Shown: piece by piece, positions 36,929 through 44,774 of the stretch | Layout of the letters: each line of letters starts with the position of its first letter | How positions within the stretch are numbered: the first letter of the stretch is position 1 | NCBI RefSeq assembly: GCF_029846235.1 | Contig: NZ_JARVWP010000010.1 | Span: 208,388 to 272,387, forward strand | Length of the DNA: 64,000 nt | Direction of reading: 5' to 3' | Source of the DNA: Bradyrhizobium sp. CER78 | Lineage (GTDB): Bacteria; Pseudomonadota; Alphaproteobacteria; Rhizobiales; Xanthobacteraceae | Made by a program: the position numbers and the translations under genes | Notes under the pieces: model-generated | The model's input: only the letters and a program-made list of their open reading frames with translations | What the model was told of the DNA's origin: nothing | The model's database searches: none

Positions 36929-37639
36929 ATGTCCACCACCAACAAGCTGACGCTCAATTTCCGCTGCCCGGCGGAGCTTGAGGGGCTGATACCGCGGCCC
37001 ATTCCGGCGGCCCAGGGCGTGCCCGGCTGGCTCAAGGCGATGCCGGCGACGGCGTTCTCTTCGATCGACCTGCGCGACGAGGACACCATCAAGCGCTGCC
37101 CGCCATTCGTGGATGCGATGACCTGTGGGTTCCTGCTGCCACTGATCTGCGACCTCAAGGTCGAGGACGGCGAAATCACCTGGGACCACGAGCTGCCGCC
37201 GGGAGGCACGCCCGAATTCCCGCGTTCGCCGATCGGATTTCACGACCCGGGTCAGGTCATCGGCACGCCGCTGTTCGAAGAGGGCCGCTTCTTTCTCAAA
37301 TTCCACAATCTGTGGACCGTCGAAGCGCCCGAAGGCTACGCGGTTTACTTCACGCATCCGGTCAATCGCTTCGACCTGCCGTTCACCACCCTCAGCGGCC
37401 TAGTCAATTCCGACCTCTATACCGACAATTGGGTGCACTTCCCAGCATACTGGCACGACAGGAGTTTCAGAGGTGTCCTCCCCAAGGGAACTCCCGTCGC
37501 GCAATGCATTCCGGTCAAACGAGACGACTGGACTGCACACACATCCTCCTTCACCGCGGAAGAAGCCAAGCGCGTCGGCCAATTCCGGAGTGAGCTGAGA
37601 CGGCAGCCCAACCTCTACCGGAGAAACTTCAGGGCGTGA
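36929..37639 (+). CDS. Conserved hypothetical protein (DUF6065-like?)
   Basis: The 236-aa product is cytoplasmic in appearance, with no signal or membrane segment. Residues 10-40 include a RPIPAAQGVPGWLKAMP motif, followed by IKRCPPFVDAMTCGFLLPL. The middle is rich in aromatic and Pro residues (FLKFHNLWTVEAPEGYAVYFTHP), and the C-terminal part is charged. This pattern resembles a family of unknown function found with prolyl-hydroxylase or glycosylation genes. The DUF6065 assignment is from memory and tentative. It is convergent with the TPR gene. Confidence 0.7.
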   Translation: MSTTNKLTLNFRCPAELEGLIPRPIPAAQGVPGWLKAMPATAFSSIDLRDEDTIKRCPPFVDAMTCGFLLPLICDLKVEDGEITWDHELPPGGTPEFPRSPIGFHDPGQVIGTPLFEEGRFFLKFHNLWTVEAPEGYAVYFTHPVNRFDLPFTTLSGLVNSDLYTDNWVHFPAYWHDRSFRGVLPKGTPVAQCIPVKRDDWTAHTSSFTAEEAKRVGQFRSELRRQPNLYRRNFRA

Positions 37640-37672
37640 GACGCGACGAGATTTCGTCCAATGCGCCCGGCC

Positions 37673-38500
37673 TCACTTCCCACCGAGGAATTTTGCAACG
37701 TCCCGTTGGGAGAAAAAGAAGCGACCATGAGATGCCGCGGCCATGACGAATGCCGCACGCCCCAATAGCTGGGGCTGACCACGAATGATGGAGCGTAGCG
37801 CCGCCTCGGCTGCGTCGCGCTCTCCTTGTTCGAACAAGGATGTGGCGAGGTAGGCGCGGGTCGAGCGATCATCGGGGTACTGGGCGAGCACGCGGCGGAA
37901 CGCATCCGCGGCCGCGGCGTAGTCGCCATGAAGGACCAGGACCCGCCCGAGTTGATTGAGAACGTCGAGGCGTCCCGGCGCAGCATCGCGCGCGGCTGTC
38001 AGGACGCTCGCAGCCCGCGCGAAGTCATTAGTGTCCTGCAACAGCCGCCCGAGATCGAGCTTCAGATCGATGCTGCCCGGGGCAAGCGCGAGGCCGGCTT
38101 CGATCGTGCTGATCGCCTCGTCGTATTGACCGGCCTTGGCAAGCTGCCCGGCGAGTTCCTGAAATGAAGGGAGATATGGCGGGCGGCGTGCAACCGTGCG
38201 CCGAAGCTGTGCCAAGCCGTCCGTGGCCCGCCCCGCACCGCACAACAATGCGCCAAGCAAGGTCTCGACCTCGCCATCGTCGCCGCGGCGCGCAACCCGC
38301 TCGAGCGGTGCAATCGCCTCGACTTCCCGCTTCTGTCCCATCAGGGCATGCGCGAGGAGAAGCGTCGCGTGTCTGTCCTTGCGGTTTGATTTCAGAATGC
38401 TTGTCGCGATCTGCTCTGCCTGAGCAAACTGCCGCGCCCGCAACGCGGATGCGCCTTGTTGCAGCGCCTGAGCGAGGAAATTGTTCTGATTGCCACTCAC
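37673..38500 (-). CDS. TPR-repeat protein
   Basis: This 275-aa protein is made of about seven 34-residue helical repeats with the W/L-G-Y-A-F-A-P-like TPR spacing (for example LAKAGQYDEAISTIEAGLALAPGS and LVLHGDYAAAADAFRRVLAQYPDD). No enzymatic domain or signal is seen. TPR proteins mediate protein-protein contacts. Its neighbour, convergent at 36929, may be functionally linked, but nothing in the sequence proves it. Confidence 0.85.
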   Translation of the reverse strand: MSGNQNNFLAQALQQGASALRARQFAQAEQIATSILKSNRKDRHATLLLAHALMGQKREVEAIAPLERVARRGDDGEVETLLGALLCGAGRATDGLAQLRRTVARRPPYLPSFQELAGQLAKAGQYDEAISTIEAGLALAPGSIDLKLDLGRLLQDTNDFARAASVLTAARDAAPGRLDVLNQLGRVLVLHGDYAAAADAFRRVLAQYPDDRSTRAYLATSLFEQGERDAAEAALRSIIRGQPQLLGRAAFVMAAASHGRFFFSQRDVAKFLGGK

Positions 38501-38611
38501 GGGAAAGCTTCCGGAGGATACGAGAGATTATCGTGGGCGCTAGCGCGGCCGTTTCCGGGCGTCCAGCAACAATCTCGTGAAAACACAGTATGAGGTCAAC
38601 CAAGCAATCCG

Positions 38612-39012
38612 CTCGCGATGCGCTACAACATCCAGGACCTTGCTGGTGCCAACACCATCTACGGCGGTACCGGTATTCCCGGTGCTTGCGGCAGCGTCGC
38701 TCTCGGCATTGCGCCTCTGCGGCCCCGGCGGCAACGGCGTGGGCGGTACCTGAGGTGCTGTGCTCGGTGCGGCAGTCGCAGGCATGACCTCCTGCAGCCG
38801 GACTACAACATCGCCCAGATCGGTACGCAGACCCAGTGGACCCCCGTCAAGAACCTGACCTTCACGGCTGACTTGACCTACACCCACCTGGATCAGAAGT
38901 ACGCGGGCGTCGTTCCGAACAGCGGCGCTTCGGTTGGCAAGCCACTTGCCCTGTACGAGCTGAAGGATCAGAACACCCTGCTCTGATGCTCAAAGTCCAG
39001 CGCAACTGGTGA
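38612..39012 (+). pseudogene. Porin pseudogene, C-terminal fragment
   Basis: The DNA and its translation match the C-terminal part of the intact porin (34641-36191), from RYNIQDLAGANTIYGGTG to the final QRNW. An internal stretch of about 60 codons is missing or scrambled around 38690-38790. A deletion near 38983 shifts the frame so that the in-frame product stops early, while the ending LMLKVQRNW continues in another frame. There is no signal peptide or N-terminal half. The terminator is retained downstream. Confidence 0.85.
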
Positions 39013-39042
39013 TCCGGTTGATCTGACTGAGATCTAACAGAG

Positions 39043-39076
39043 CCCCCGGCGCCAAAACGCCGGGGGTTTTGCTTTG
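39043..39076 (+). terminator. Rho-independent terminator copied with the porin fragment
   Basis: CCCCCGGCG (39043-39051) pairs with CGCCGGGGG (39058-39066), loop CCAAAA, then TTTTGCTTTG. The preceding bases (CCGGTTGATCTGAC...TAACAGAG) match those ahead of the terminator at 36223, so the duplicated unit included the 3' untranslated region. The hairpin has gained two base pairs. Confidence 0.9.
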
Positions 39077-39095
39077 TGCGGACGACTCTCGTGCA

Positions 39096-40130
39096 TCACG
39101 CGGCGAGCATGTCGCGCACCATCGGCACCACCTTGCTTCCATAGAGCTCGATGCTCTTCATCAGCTTCTCGTGCGGCAGCGGGCCCGCTGAATATTTCAG
39201 CTGGAAGCGCGCGGCGCCGAGCGCCTTCACGGTCGCCGCGATCTTGCGCGCGACCGTTTCCGGCGCGCCGACATAAAGCGAGCCGTGCTCGGCCTCGGCG
39301 ACGAACTCGTCACGGCCCATCGGCGGCCAGCCGCGCTCCTTGCCGATCCGGTCACGCATGACCTTGTAGTCCGGCCATAGCTCTTCGCGGGCCTGCGCGT
39401 CGGTCTCGGCGACGTAGCCCGGCGAATGCACGCCGATCGGCTGCGGCGCCCGGCCGAACTGCTGGTAGGCGCGCTGGTGCAGATCGACATAGGGCGCAAA
39501 GCGCTTGGGATCGCCGCCGATGATGGCGAGCATCAGCGGCAGGTCGTAATGCGCCGCGCGCACCACCGATTCGGGGCTGCCGCCGACGCCGATCCAGGTC
39601 TTCAGCCGGCCGTGCTCGACCGGCGGATAGACCGACTGGCCCTTGAGCGGCGGCCGCAGCTTGCCCTCCCAGGTCACCGGCTCCTGCTTCAGGAGCTCGG
39701 TGAACAGGTCGAGCTTCTCCTCGAACAGCTCGTTGTATTGCCTGAGGTCGAAGCCGAACAGCGGGAACGACTCGGTGAACGAGCCGCGGCCGAGGATCAC
39801 CTCGGCGCGGCCGTTCGAGACCGCATCGACGGTGGCGAAGCGCTGGAAGACCCGGATCGGATCGTCCGAACTCAGCACGGTTACCGCCGAGCCGAGCCGG
39901 ATGTCCTTGGTGCGCGCAGCGATTGCCGCCAGCACGGTCTCGGGGGAGGAGATCGCAAAGTCGGCCCGGTGATGCTCGCCGAGCCCGATGAAATCGATCC
40001 CGAGCTGATCGGCCAGCACCGCCTCGTCGACGACGTTGCGGATCACCTGGGCATGGGGCAGCGGCGCGCCGGCGGTGTCCTTGGTGACGTCGCCGAACGT
40101 ATCGAGCCCGAATTCGAGAGAGGTCGTCAT
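39096..40130 (-). CDS. LLM-class flavin-dependent oxidoreductase
   Basis: The ATG at 40130 begins MTTSLEFGLDTFGDVT; longer upstream frames are out of character. The 344-aa protein has the bacterial-luciferase-like TIM barrel, with IDFIGLGEHHRADFA, RIFQRFATVDAVSNGRAE-type flavin contacts and WIGVGGSPESVVRAA. It belongs to the MsnO8/YbiR-like group without an assigned substrate. It reads toward the porin-fragment terminator, which may serve both strands. Confidence 0.9.
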   Translation of the reverse strand: MTTSLEFGLDTFGDVTKDTAGAPLPHAQVIRNVVDEAVLADQLGIDFIGLGEHHRADFAISSPETVLAAIAARTKDIRLGSAVTVLSSDDPIRVFQRFATVDAVSNGRAEVILGRGSFTESFPLFGFDLRQYNELFEEKLDLFTELLKQEPVTWEGKLRPPLKGQSVYPPVEHGRLKTWIGVGGSPESVVRAAHYDLPLMLAIIGGDPKRFAPYVDLHQRAYQQFGRAPQPIGVHSPGYVAETDAQAREELWPDYKVMRDRIGKERGWPPMGRDEFVAEAEHGSLYVGAPETVARKIAATVKALGAARFQLKYSAGPLPHEKLMKSIELYGSKVVPMVRDMLAA

Positions 40131-40358
40131 CACATAGTCCAGTTGTCGGCGTGGCGGAGCATCCGCCACGGGCCACCCATCGCACGCAGGCCGAGAGGTC
40201 GTGTTGCTTGCTGAGATGTCCGCTAGCCTGCGCTGTGGAGCCTTCGGTTGGAGATGAGTGGGAGGTATTGCCTGAGCGCGGCCCGACAAGGTCAGGCCGC
40301 GAAACGCAGCGTTTCCAACCCCGCGAGCCGGCAGCCGGCCGGTTGCGGCCAGCGGCGA

Positions 40359-41282
40359 TCAGCCCGTGATGACCAGGAATCCAGCCCGCGGGAAGTGCAC
40401 CACGACCTCGCCGACGCGTTCGTCGGACCTGCGGATCGCGATGTGCTGTGCCGACAGCGAGACGATCTCGCCGCGGACCGGGATCTTGCCGTAGTCATCC
40501 GGCATCACGCTGACGATGTCGCCGGGCTTGCGACCGTTTGGATCGGCGGGATCACCGAACACAGGCGATTCCGGCTGCGCCTTCGCCGCGATCTCGAGCG
40601 CGTCGGCCGACGACATCTCGGTGCGCGTGCCGTGGCCGATGGCGCGCATACGCTCTTCCCACGCCGCAGTACGTGGAAAAGGCTTCATCATTTCGTCGAT
40701 CGTCGCGAGGCTCTGCCGCGCGTACCACACGTTCATGTAGGCGCTGACGTCGGCAAGGCTGAACTCGCCGAACAGCCACGGCCTGTTGTCGCCGAGCTGC
40801 GCCTCGATCCAGTCGACATTGGCGCGGAACTGATCACGCATCTGCGGCAGCGCCGCGGTCATGGCGGCGATGTCGAACTTGCCGCCGCGCAGCTTCTCGC
40901 GATCCGCGATGAAATCCTGCGGGACCTTGTCGCCGATGAAGCCGAACACGAGGTTGACCGTGCTCTGGAAGAACGGCCGGTCGGTCCACATGCCGAGCGC
41001 CCAGGGCATCCCGGCATTGCCCGCGGGAAACAGTGTCGGCGTCGGATAGCGCCGCTCCAGTTCGCGGATGATGATCTGGCTGTCACAATAGATGTCCGCA
41101 CCGATCTGCATCGTCGGGGTGCGGCGATAACCGCCGGTCATCGGCATCAGATCCGGCCGCGGCATGATCCTGGAGATCCGCACCGAGTTCCAGGCGAGCT
41201 TCTTGAATCCGAAGATGCTGCGGATCTTCTCGGAGAACGGCGACTGATCGAAATGATGCAGGATCGGCGTGGGCTGCGACAT
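40359..41282 (-). CDS. Glutathione S-transferase-family protein with C-terminal extension
   Basis: The N-terminal thioredoxin-like domain begins TPILHHFDQSPFSEKIRSI and contains RTPTMQIGADIYCDSQIIIREL, matching the cis-Pro and Glu/Asp-Ser glutathione contacts. A GST helical domain follows (LFGEFSLADVSAYMNVWY). At 307 aa it is about 90 residues longer than standard GSTs. The extra C-terminal part (PGDIVSVMPDDYGKIPVRGEIV) looks like a small beta domain. The function is not known. Confidence 0.85.
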   Translation of the reverse strand: MSQPTPILHHFDQSPFSEKIRSIFGFKKLAWNSVRISRIMPRPDLMPMTGGYRRTPTMQIGADIYCDSQIIIRELERRYPTPTLFPAGNAGMPWALGMWTDRPFFQSTVNLVFGFIGDKVPQDFIADREKLRGGKFDIAAMTAALPQMRDQFRANVDWIEAQLGDNRPWLFGEFSLADVSAYMNVWYARQSLATIDEMMKPFPRTAAWEERMRAIGHGTRTEMSSADALEIAAKAQPESPVFGDPADPNGRKPGDIVSVMPDDYGKIPVRGEIVSLSAQHIAIRRSDERVGEVVVHFPRAGFLVITG

Positions 41283-41393
41283 GACCTTCTCCCGGGACAG
41301 GTTGCGATCTCGACAGAGCTTGTCGCGTAGCCTGACAAGATTTGCGCCGATCGCAATCGATTTTCCCGGGTGATGGCGCGCCGCCCTGGGCGT

Positions 41394-42152
41394 TCAGAAC
41401 TGCTCGGCCCACGGCCGCAGGTCGAGCTCCAGCGTCCAGGCGCTGCGATGCTGGTGATGCAGCACCCAATAGGCCTCGGCGATCGCCGCGATGTTGAGCA
41501 GGCCGTCCGGCCCGCGCTCATCCTTCAACTGCGGGCGCATGCTCAGCAGGCGATCGCCGCCGATGCCGCCGTCGACCACGACGTGGCCGACATGGATGCC
41601 CTGCGGCCCGAATTCCCGCGCCACGCTCTGCGCCAGCGCGCGTAGCGCCGCCTTGGCGGCGGCAAATGGCGAATAGTTGGCCTTGCCGCGCAGCGAGCCG
41701 CTGGCGCCGGTGAACACCAGCGTGCCGCCGCCGCGCGCAAGCAGGGCAGGGATCGCAGCCTGTGCCAGCTGGAAACCGCCGAGCGCGTGTTCGCGCCAGT
41801 GCTCCTCGAAACGCTGCTCGCTGACCTTGAGAAACGGCGCGGGCCGGTTGGAGCCTGCATTGTGCACGGCCATCGCGAGCGGCGCGAGCTTTTGCGCAGC
41901 CTCGACGAAGCGCGCAACGTCGGCTGCGATCGAGGCATCACCGACGACGTGGGTGACCGTAGCGCCATCGGCGGCGAGTTCGGCGGCGGTCGCGGCGAGC
42001 TTCTCGGCGTTGCGCCCGGCGATCGCGACGGGATAGCCGCCGGCCGCAAAGCGTCGCGCGATCGCGGCGCCGAGGCCGTTCGATGCGCCGACGCCTGATA
42101 TCAGCACGCTGCCCTGCACAGCCGTCGGCTCGAGGGTGGATCGGTCGTTCAT
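41394..42152 (-). CDS. Short-chain dehydrogenase/reductase
   Basis: The ATG at 42152 follows GGAG. A longer frame reads through the palindromic element and is rejected. The 252-aa protein has an SDR cofactor loop (SGVGASNGLGAAIARRF) and NAG as HNAGS. The catalytic Ser/Tyr/Lys segment reads GASGSLRGKANYSPFAAAKAA, so Tyr-x3-Lys is replaced by Tyr-x-P-F-A-A-A-K (YSPFAAAK, Tyr-x6-Lys). The active-site spacing is unusual and activity should not be assumed. It shares an operon direction with TetR. Confidence 0.82.
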   Translation of the reverse strand: MNDRSTLEPTAVQGSVLISGVGASNGLGAAIARRFAAGGYPVAIAGRNAEKLAATAAELAADGATVTHVVGDASIAADVARFVEAAQKLAPLAMAVHNAGSNRPAPFLKVSEQRFEEHWREHALGGFQLAQAAIPALLARGGGTLVFTGASGSLRGKANYSPFAAAKAALRALAQSVAREFGPQGIHVGHVVVDGGIGGDRLLSMRPQLKDERGPDGLLNIAAIAEAYWVLHHQHRSAWTLELDLRPWAEQF

Positions 42153-42170
42153 GGCTCGCTCCATCAAGGG

Positions 42171-42219
42171 CATGATCCGGAAAAGTGGAAACCGGTTTTC
42201 CGAAAAGATCATGCTCAAA
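42171..42219. repeat. Palindromic intergenic element, copy 1
   Basis: A 49-base element with outer arms CATGATC/GATCATG, inner arms CGGAAAA/TTTTCCG and a short central stem, ending GCTCAAA. It matches copies at 59783 and 61897 except in the centre, which reads GG-AAA-CC here and GC-GAA-GC there, a compensatory change. It sits between the SDR and TetR genes. Confidence 0.9.
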
Positions 42220-42248
42220 CAAACAAGATGCCCGCGGCGCGGGCGCAA

Positions 42249-42818
42249 TCAATCGTCTGAGGCCATCGCGACGATGCTATCGCGCACCGTGCGCAGAATG
42301 GCATCGGACCGCTTCGGATCGGTGATGACGCGCGAGATCGCGAGCGCGCCGACCATCGCGCTGACAGCGACGATCGCGCTGTGATCGTCATCGTCACCGA
42401 GCGTCTCGGCGACCTTGGCGATGAAGGATTCGATGTGCGGCTCCATCACCGCGCGGCACTGCGCGTCGGCGCGGCCGACATCGGAGATCAGCGCGCCGAT
42501 CGCGCAGCCCGACTTGGGCTGATCGCGATGGGTGCGGCTCAGATAGCTTCGCGCCAGTGCGTTGATGCTGACCGGCTTGTCGGGATCGCGCGCGGCGTGC
42601 GCCGACGCTTCGCCCGCGGTCAGGGCCCGTTGCAGCGCCGCGGCGATTAGGTCGGAACGCGAGGCGAAGTGCCCGTAGAAGCCGCCATGGGTCAGCTTCA
42701 CCTGCTGCATCAGCCCGCCGATGCTGAGCGCCTCCAGCCCCTTGTCGCGGATCTGCGTCGCGGCCTCGTTCAGAATGCGCTCACGGCTCCTGGCCTTGTC
42801 GGCCTGGGAATGGCCCAT
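42249..42818 (-). CDS. TetR-family transcriptional regulator
   Basis: This 189-aa protein has an N-terminal TetR helix-turn-helix (RERILNEAATQIRDKGLEALSIGGLMQQVKLTHGGFYGHFASR) and a C-terminal helical ligand domain with GCAIGALISDVGRAD (a TetR_C_33-like pattern of the AcrR/NemR group). It is divergent from the crotonase gene at 42924. A perfect 9-bp-arm palindrome lies in the gap, the likely self-operator. Confidence 0.93.
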   Translation of the reverse strand: MGHSQADKARSRERILNEAATQIRDKGLEALSIGGLMQQVKLTHGGFYGHFASRSDLIAAALQRALTAGEASAHAARDPDKPVSINALARSYLSRTHRDQPKSGCAIGALISDVGRADAQCRAVMEPHIESFIAKVAETLGDDDDHSAIVAVSAMVGALAISRVITDPKRSDAILRTVRDSIVAMASDD

Positions 42819-42867
42819 CTCGCCTTGCCCCTGTTTGACTCTGTTTCTGGATTATGACCATCATACA

Positions 42868-42891
42868 TCTGGATGACAAGCATCATCCAGA
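42868..42891. promoter_or_regulatory. Candidate TetR operator
   Basis: TCTGGATGA (42868-42876), spacer CAAGCA, TCATCCAGA (42883-42891): perfect arms, 24 bases overall, in the 105-base gap between the divergent TetR and crotonase genes. Size and symmetry fit a TetR-family operator able to repress both genes. Confidence 0.7.
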
Positions 42892-42923
42892 AATTTTGTC
42901 AGTCACAAAGCAGGGAGAAGCAG

Positions 42924-43712
42924 ATGTCCGGCAGCGCGAGCGAAGGGCGGGTCCGCCACGAGTGGCATGGCCGCATCCTGAAGATCATCATCGACAATCC
43001 CGCGAAGAAGAACGCCTTCAGTCCGGAGATGATGACCGAGCTGTCCGACGCGCTGACGCTGCTCGACAATGATGACAGCCTCTGGGTCGGCGTGCTCTGC
43101 GCCGCCGGCGGCAGCTTCACCGCGGGTCTCGACATGCCGAAATTCTTTGGTCCGACGGCATCGCGCAAGCCGCTGCCGGAGGGCAACGTCGATCCCTTCG
43201 GATTGTCGAAGCGGTGCAAGAAGCCGGTCATCACCGCGGTGCAGGGCATCGTGTTCACGGTCGGCATCGAAATGATGCTGGCCGGCGATATCGTCGTCGC
43301 CGCGGACGACAGCCGCTTCTGCCAGATGGAAGCCAAGCGCGGCATCGCGCCGCTGGCGGGTGCGCATTTCCGCTACATCAGCCGTGCCGGGTGGGGCGAT
43401 GCGATGTATCACCTGCTTCTGTGCGACGAGTTCTCCGCGGTGGAAGCGCATCGGATCGGTCTCGTGCAGGAGGTCGTGCCGGCCGGTCAGCAGATTGAGC
43501 GCGCGATGGCGCTTGCCGAGATCATTGCGCGCAATGCGCCGCTCGGAATCCAGGTGACGAAAGAGGCGGGCCGCAAGTTCATCGAAGCCGGCGAGCAGGC
43601 GGCAATCGCGATCATCCCGCAGATCCGCGAACGCGTGCTCAACACGTCGGATGCTGCCGAAGGCATCAAATCCTTCGTGGAGCGTCGCGCCGCCGTGTTC
43701 CAGGGGCGCTAG
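42924..43712 (+). CDS. Enoyl-CoA hydratase/isomerase (crotonase) family protein
   Basis: The ATG at 42924 follows GGGAG. The 262-aa protein has the crotonase fold. Both glutamates at the positions of the hydratase catalytic pair are kept: Glu in TVGIEMMLAGD and Glu in CQMEAKRG. A hydratase activity is thus possible. It is divergent from TetR and probably repressed by it through the operator at 42868. The acyl substrate is unknown. Confidence 0.9.
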   Translation: MSGSASEGRVRHEWHGRILKIIIDNPAKKNAFSPEMMTELSDALTLLDNDDSLWVGVLCAAGGSFTAGLDMPKFFGPTASRKPLPEGNVDPFGLSKRCKKPVITAVQGIVFTVGIEMMLAGDIVVAADDSRFCQMEAKRGIAPLAGAHFRYISRAGWGDAMYHLLLCDEFSAVEAHRIGLVQEVVPAGQQIERAMALAEIIARNAPLGIQVTKEAGRKFIEAGEQAAIAIIPQIRERVLNTSDAAEGIKSFVERRAAVFQGR

Positions 43713-43916
43713 CGCTGTGGACGCGAGTCCCATGACGCAAGTTGCGTTCGCGATACGTACCCCGAGAAGCTGTGACAATGATGTCGCAGCTTCTTGATTT
43801 CGATCACGACAATGTTGCAGCGACTCTTGTCGAGATTTGTCGAATCAGGGAGACTCCATTCATTCATTAAATTCTATTTCGTCCTGCTCTCACTCAAGCG
43901 TCCGGTATGGAATCCC

Positions 43917-44765
43917 ATGACAAACGCACGAGTAATTGTTGTCGGAAACAACAAGGGCGGTTCTGGCAAGTCGACGATTGCTATGCACGTCGCCGTCGCG
44001 CTGATCAAGGCGGGTCAGCGTGTCGCCACCATCGATCTCGACAATAAGCAGAAGTCGCTGACGCATTACGTCGAGAACCGGCGTGACTGGGCGCGGGAGT
44101 CCTCGCTCGAGCTCGGCGTTCCGACGCATATGTGCTTCGAGACCGTGAGCGGCAGGAGCAGCGAGGTCGAGACGCTCGGGCGCAGCGCGCTTGCCGAGAT
44201 CGTCGAGCGGCTCGGCCGATCGCATGACTTCGTCGTCATCGACTGTCCCGGCCATGATACCTACCTGACAACGTTCACGCATTCGCTGGCGAACACGCTG
44301 ATCACGCCGCTGAACGACAGCTTCATCGATTTCGACGTGCTCGGCACCGTCGATCCGAACGACTTCAAAGTGACCGGCATCAGCCACTATTCCAAGATGG
44401 TGGAGGAGGCGCGGCGCCAGCGCAGCGCAAACGATCAGCCGGCGTTCGAGTGGGTGGTGTTGCGCAACCGTCTCTCGACGCTCGGTTCACGCAACAAGCG
44501 CCTGGTTGGCGAGGCTCTCAGCGAACTGTCGAAGACGCTGAATTTCCGCCTGGTCGACGGCCTTGCCGAACGCGTCATCTTCCGCGAATTCTACCCGCGC
44601 GGATTGACGGCGGTCGACGACGTCAATCAGCTCGCGCTCGGTGGCCGGCCGACCATGTCGCATGTCACTGCGTGGCTTGAGATGGAGCGGTTGATGACCG
44701 CGATCATGCTTGGCCATCTGGTGCGCCCGGCAGCCTCCTCCGAGGACAGCCGCAACGCGGCATAA
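43917..44765 (+). CDS. mipZ: Division plane positioning ATPase MipZ (ParA family)
   Basis: The ATG at 43917 gives 282 residues. The deviant Walker A is NNKGGSGKST at residues 11-20, followed by ATIDLDNKQKSLTHYVENR and VVIDCPGHDTYLTTFTHSLANTLITPLNDSFIDFDVLG, the classic MipZ sequence. MipZ dimers form a bipolar gradient by binding chromosomal DNA and ParB, and inhibit FtsZ away from midcell in alphaproteobacteria. It is a single-gene unit, convergent with the glycosidase gene eight bases beyond its stop. Confidence 0.95.
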   Translation: MTNARVIVVGNNKGGSGKSTIAMHVAVALIKAGQRVATIDLDNKQKSLTHYVENRRDWARESSLELGVPTHMCFETVSGRSSEVETLGRSALAEIVERLGRSHDFVVIDCPGHDTYLTTFTHSLANTLITPLNDSFIDFDVLGTVDPNDFKVTGISHYSKMVEEARRQRSANDQPAFEWVVLRNRLSTLGSRNKRLVGEALSELSKTLNFRLVDGLAERVIFREFYPRGLTAVDDVNQLALGGRPTMSHVTAWLEMERLMTAIMLGHLVRPAASSEDSRNAA

Positions 44766-44774
44766 GGCTGCGTG

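Noticed and set aside
36670..37209. Minus-strand frame ending in a short peptide at 36670-36714
   Set aside because: Its upstream part is antisense to the gene at 36929, and the only internal ATG has a GGGGAG 11 bases away, too far for a normal ribosome site.
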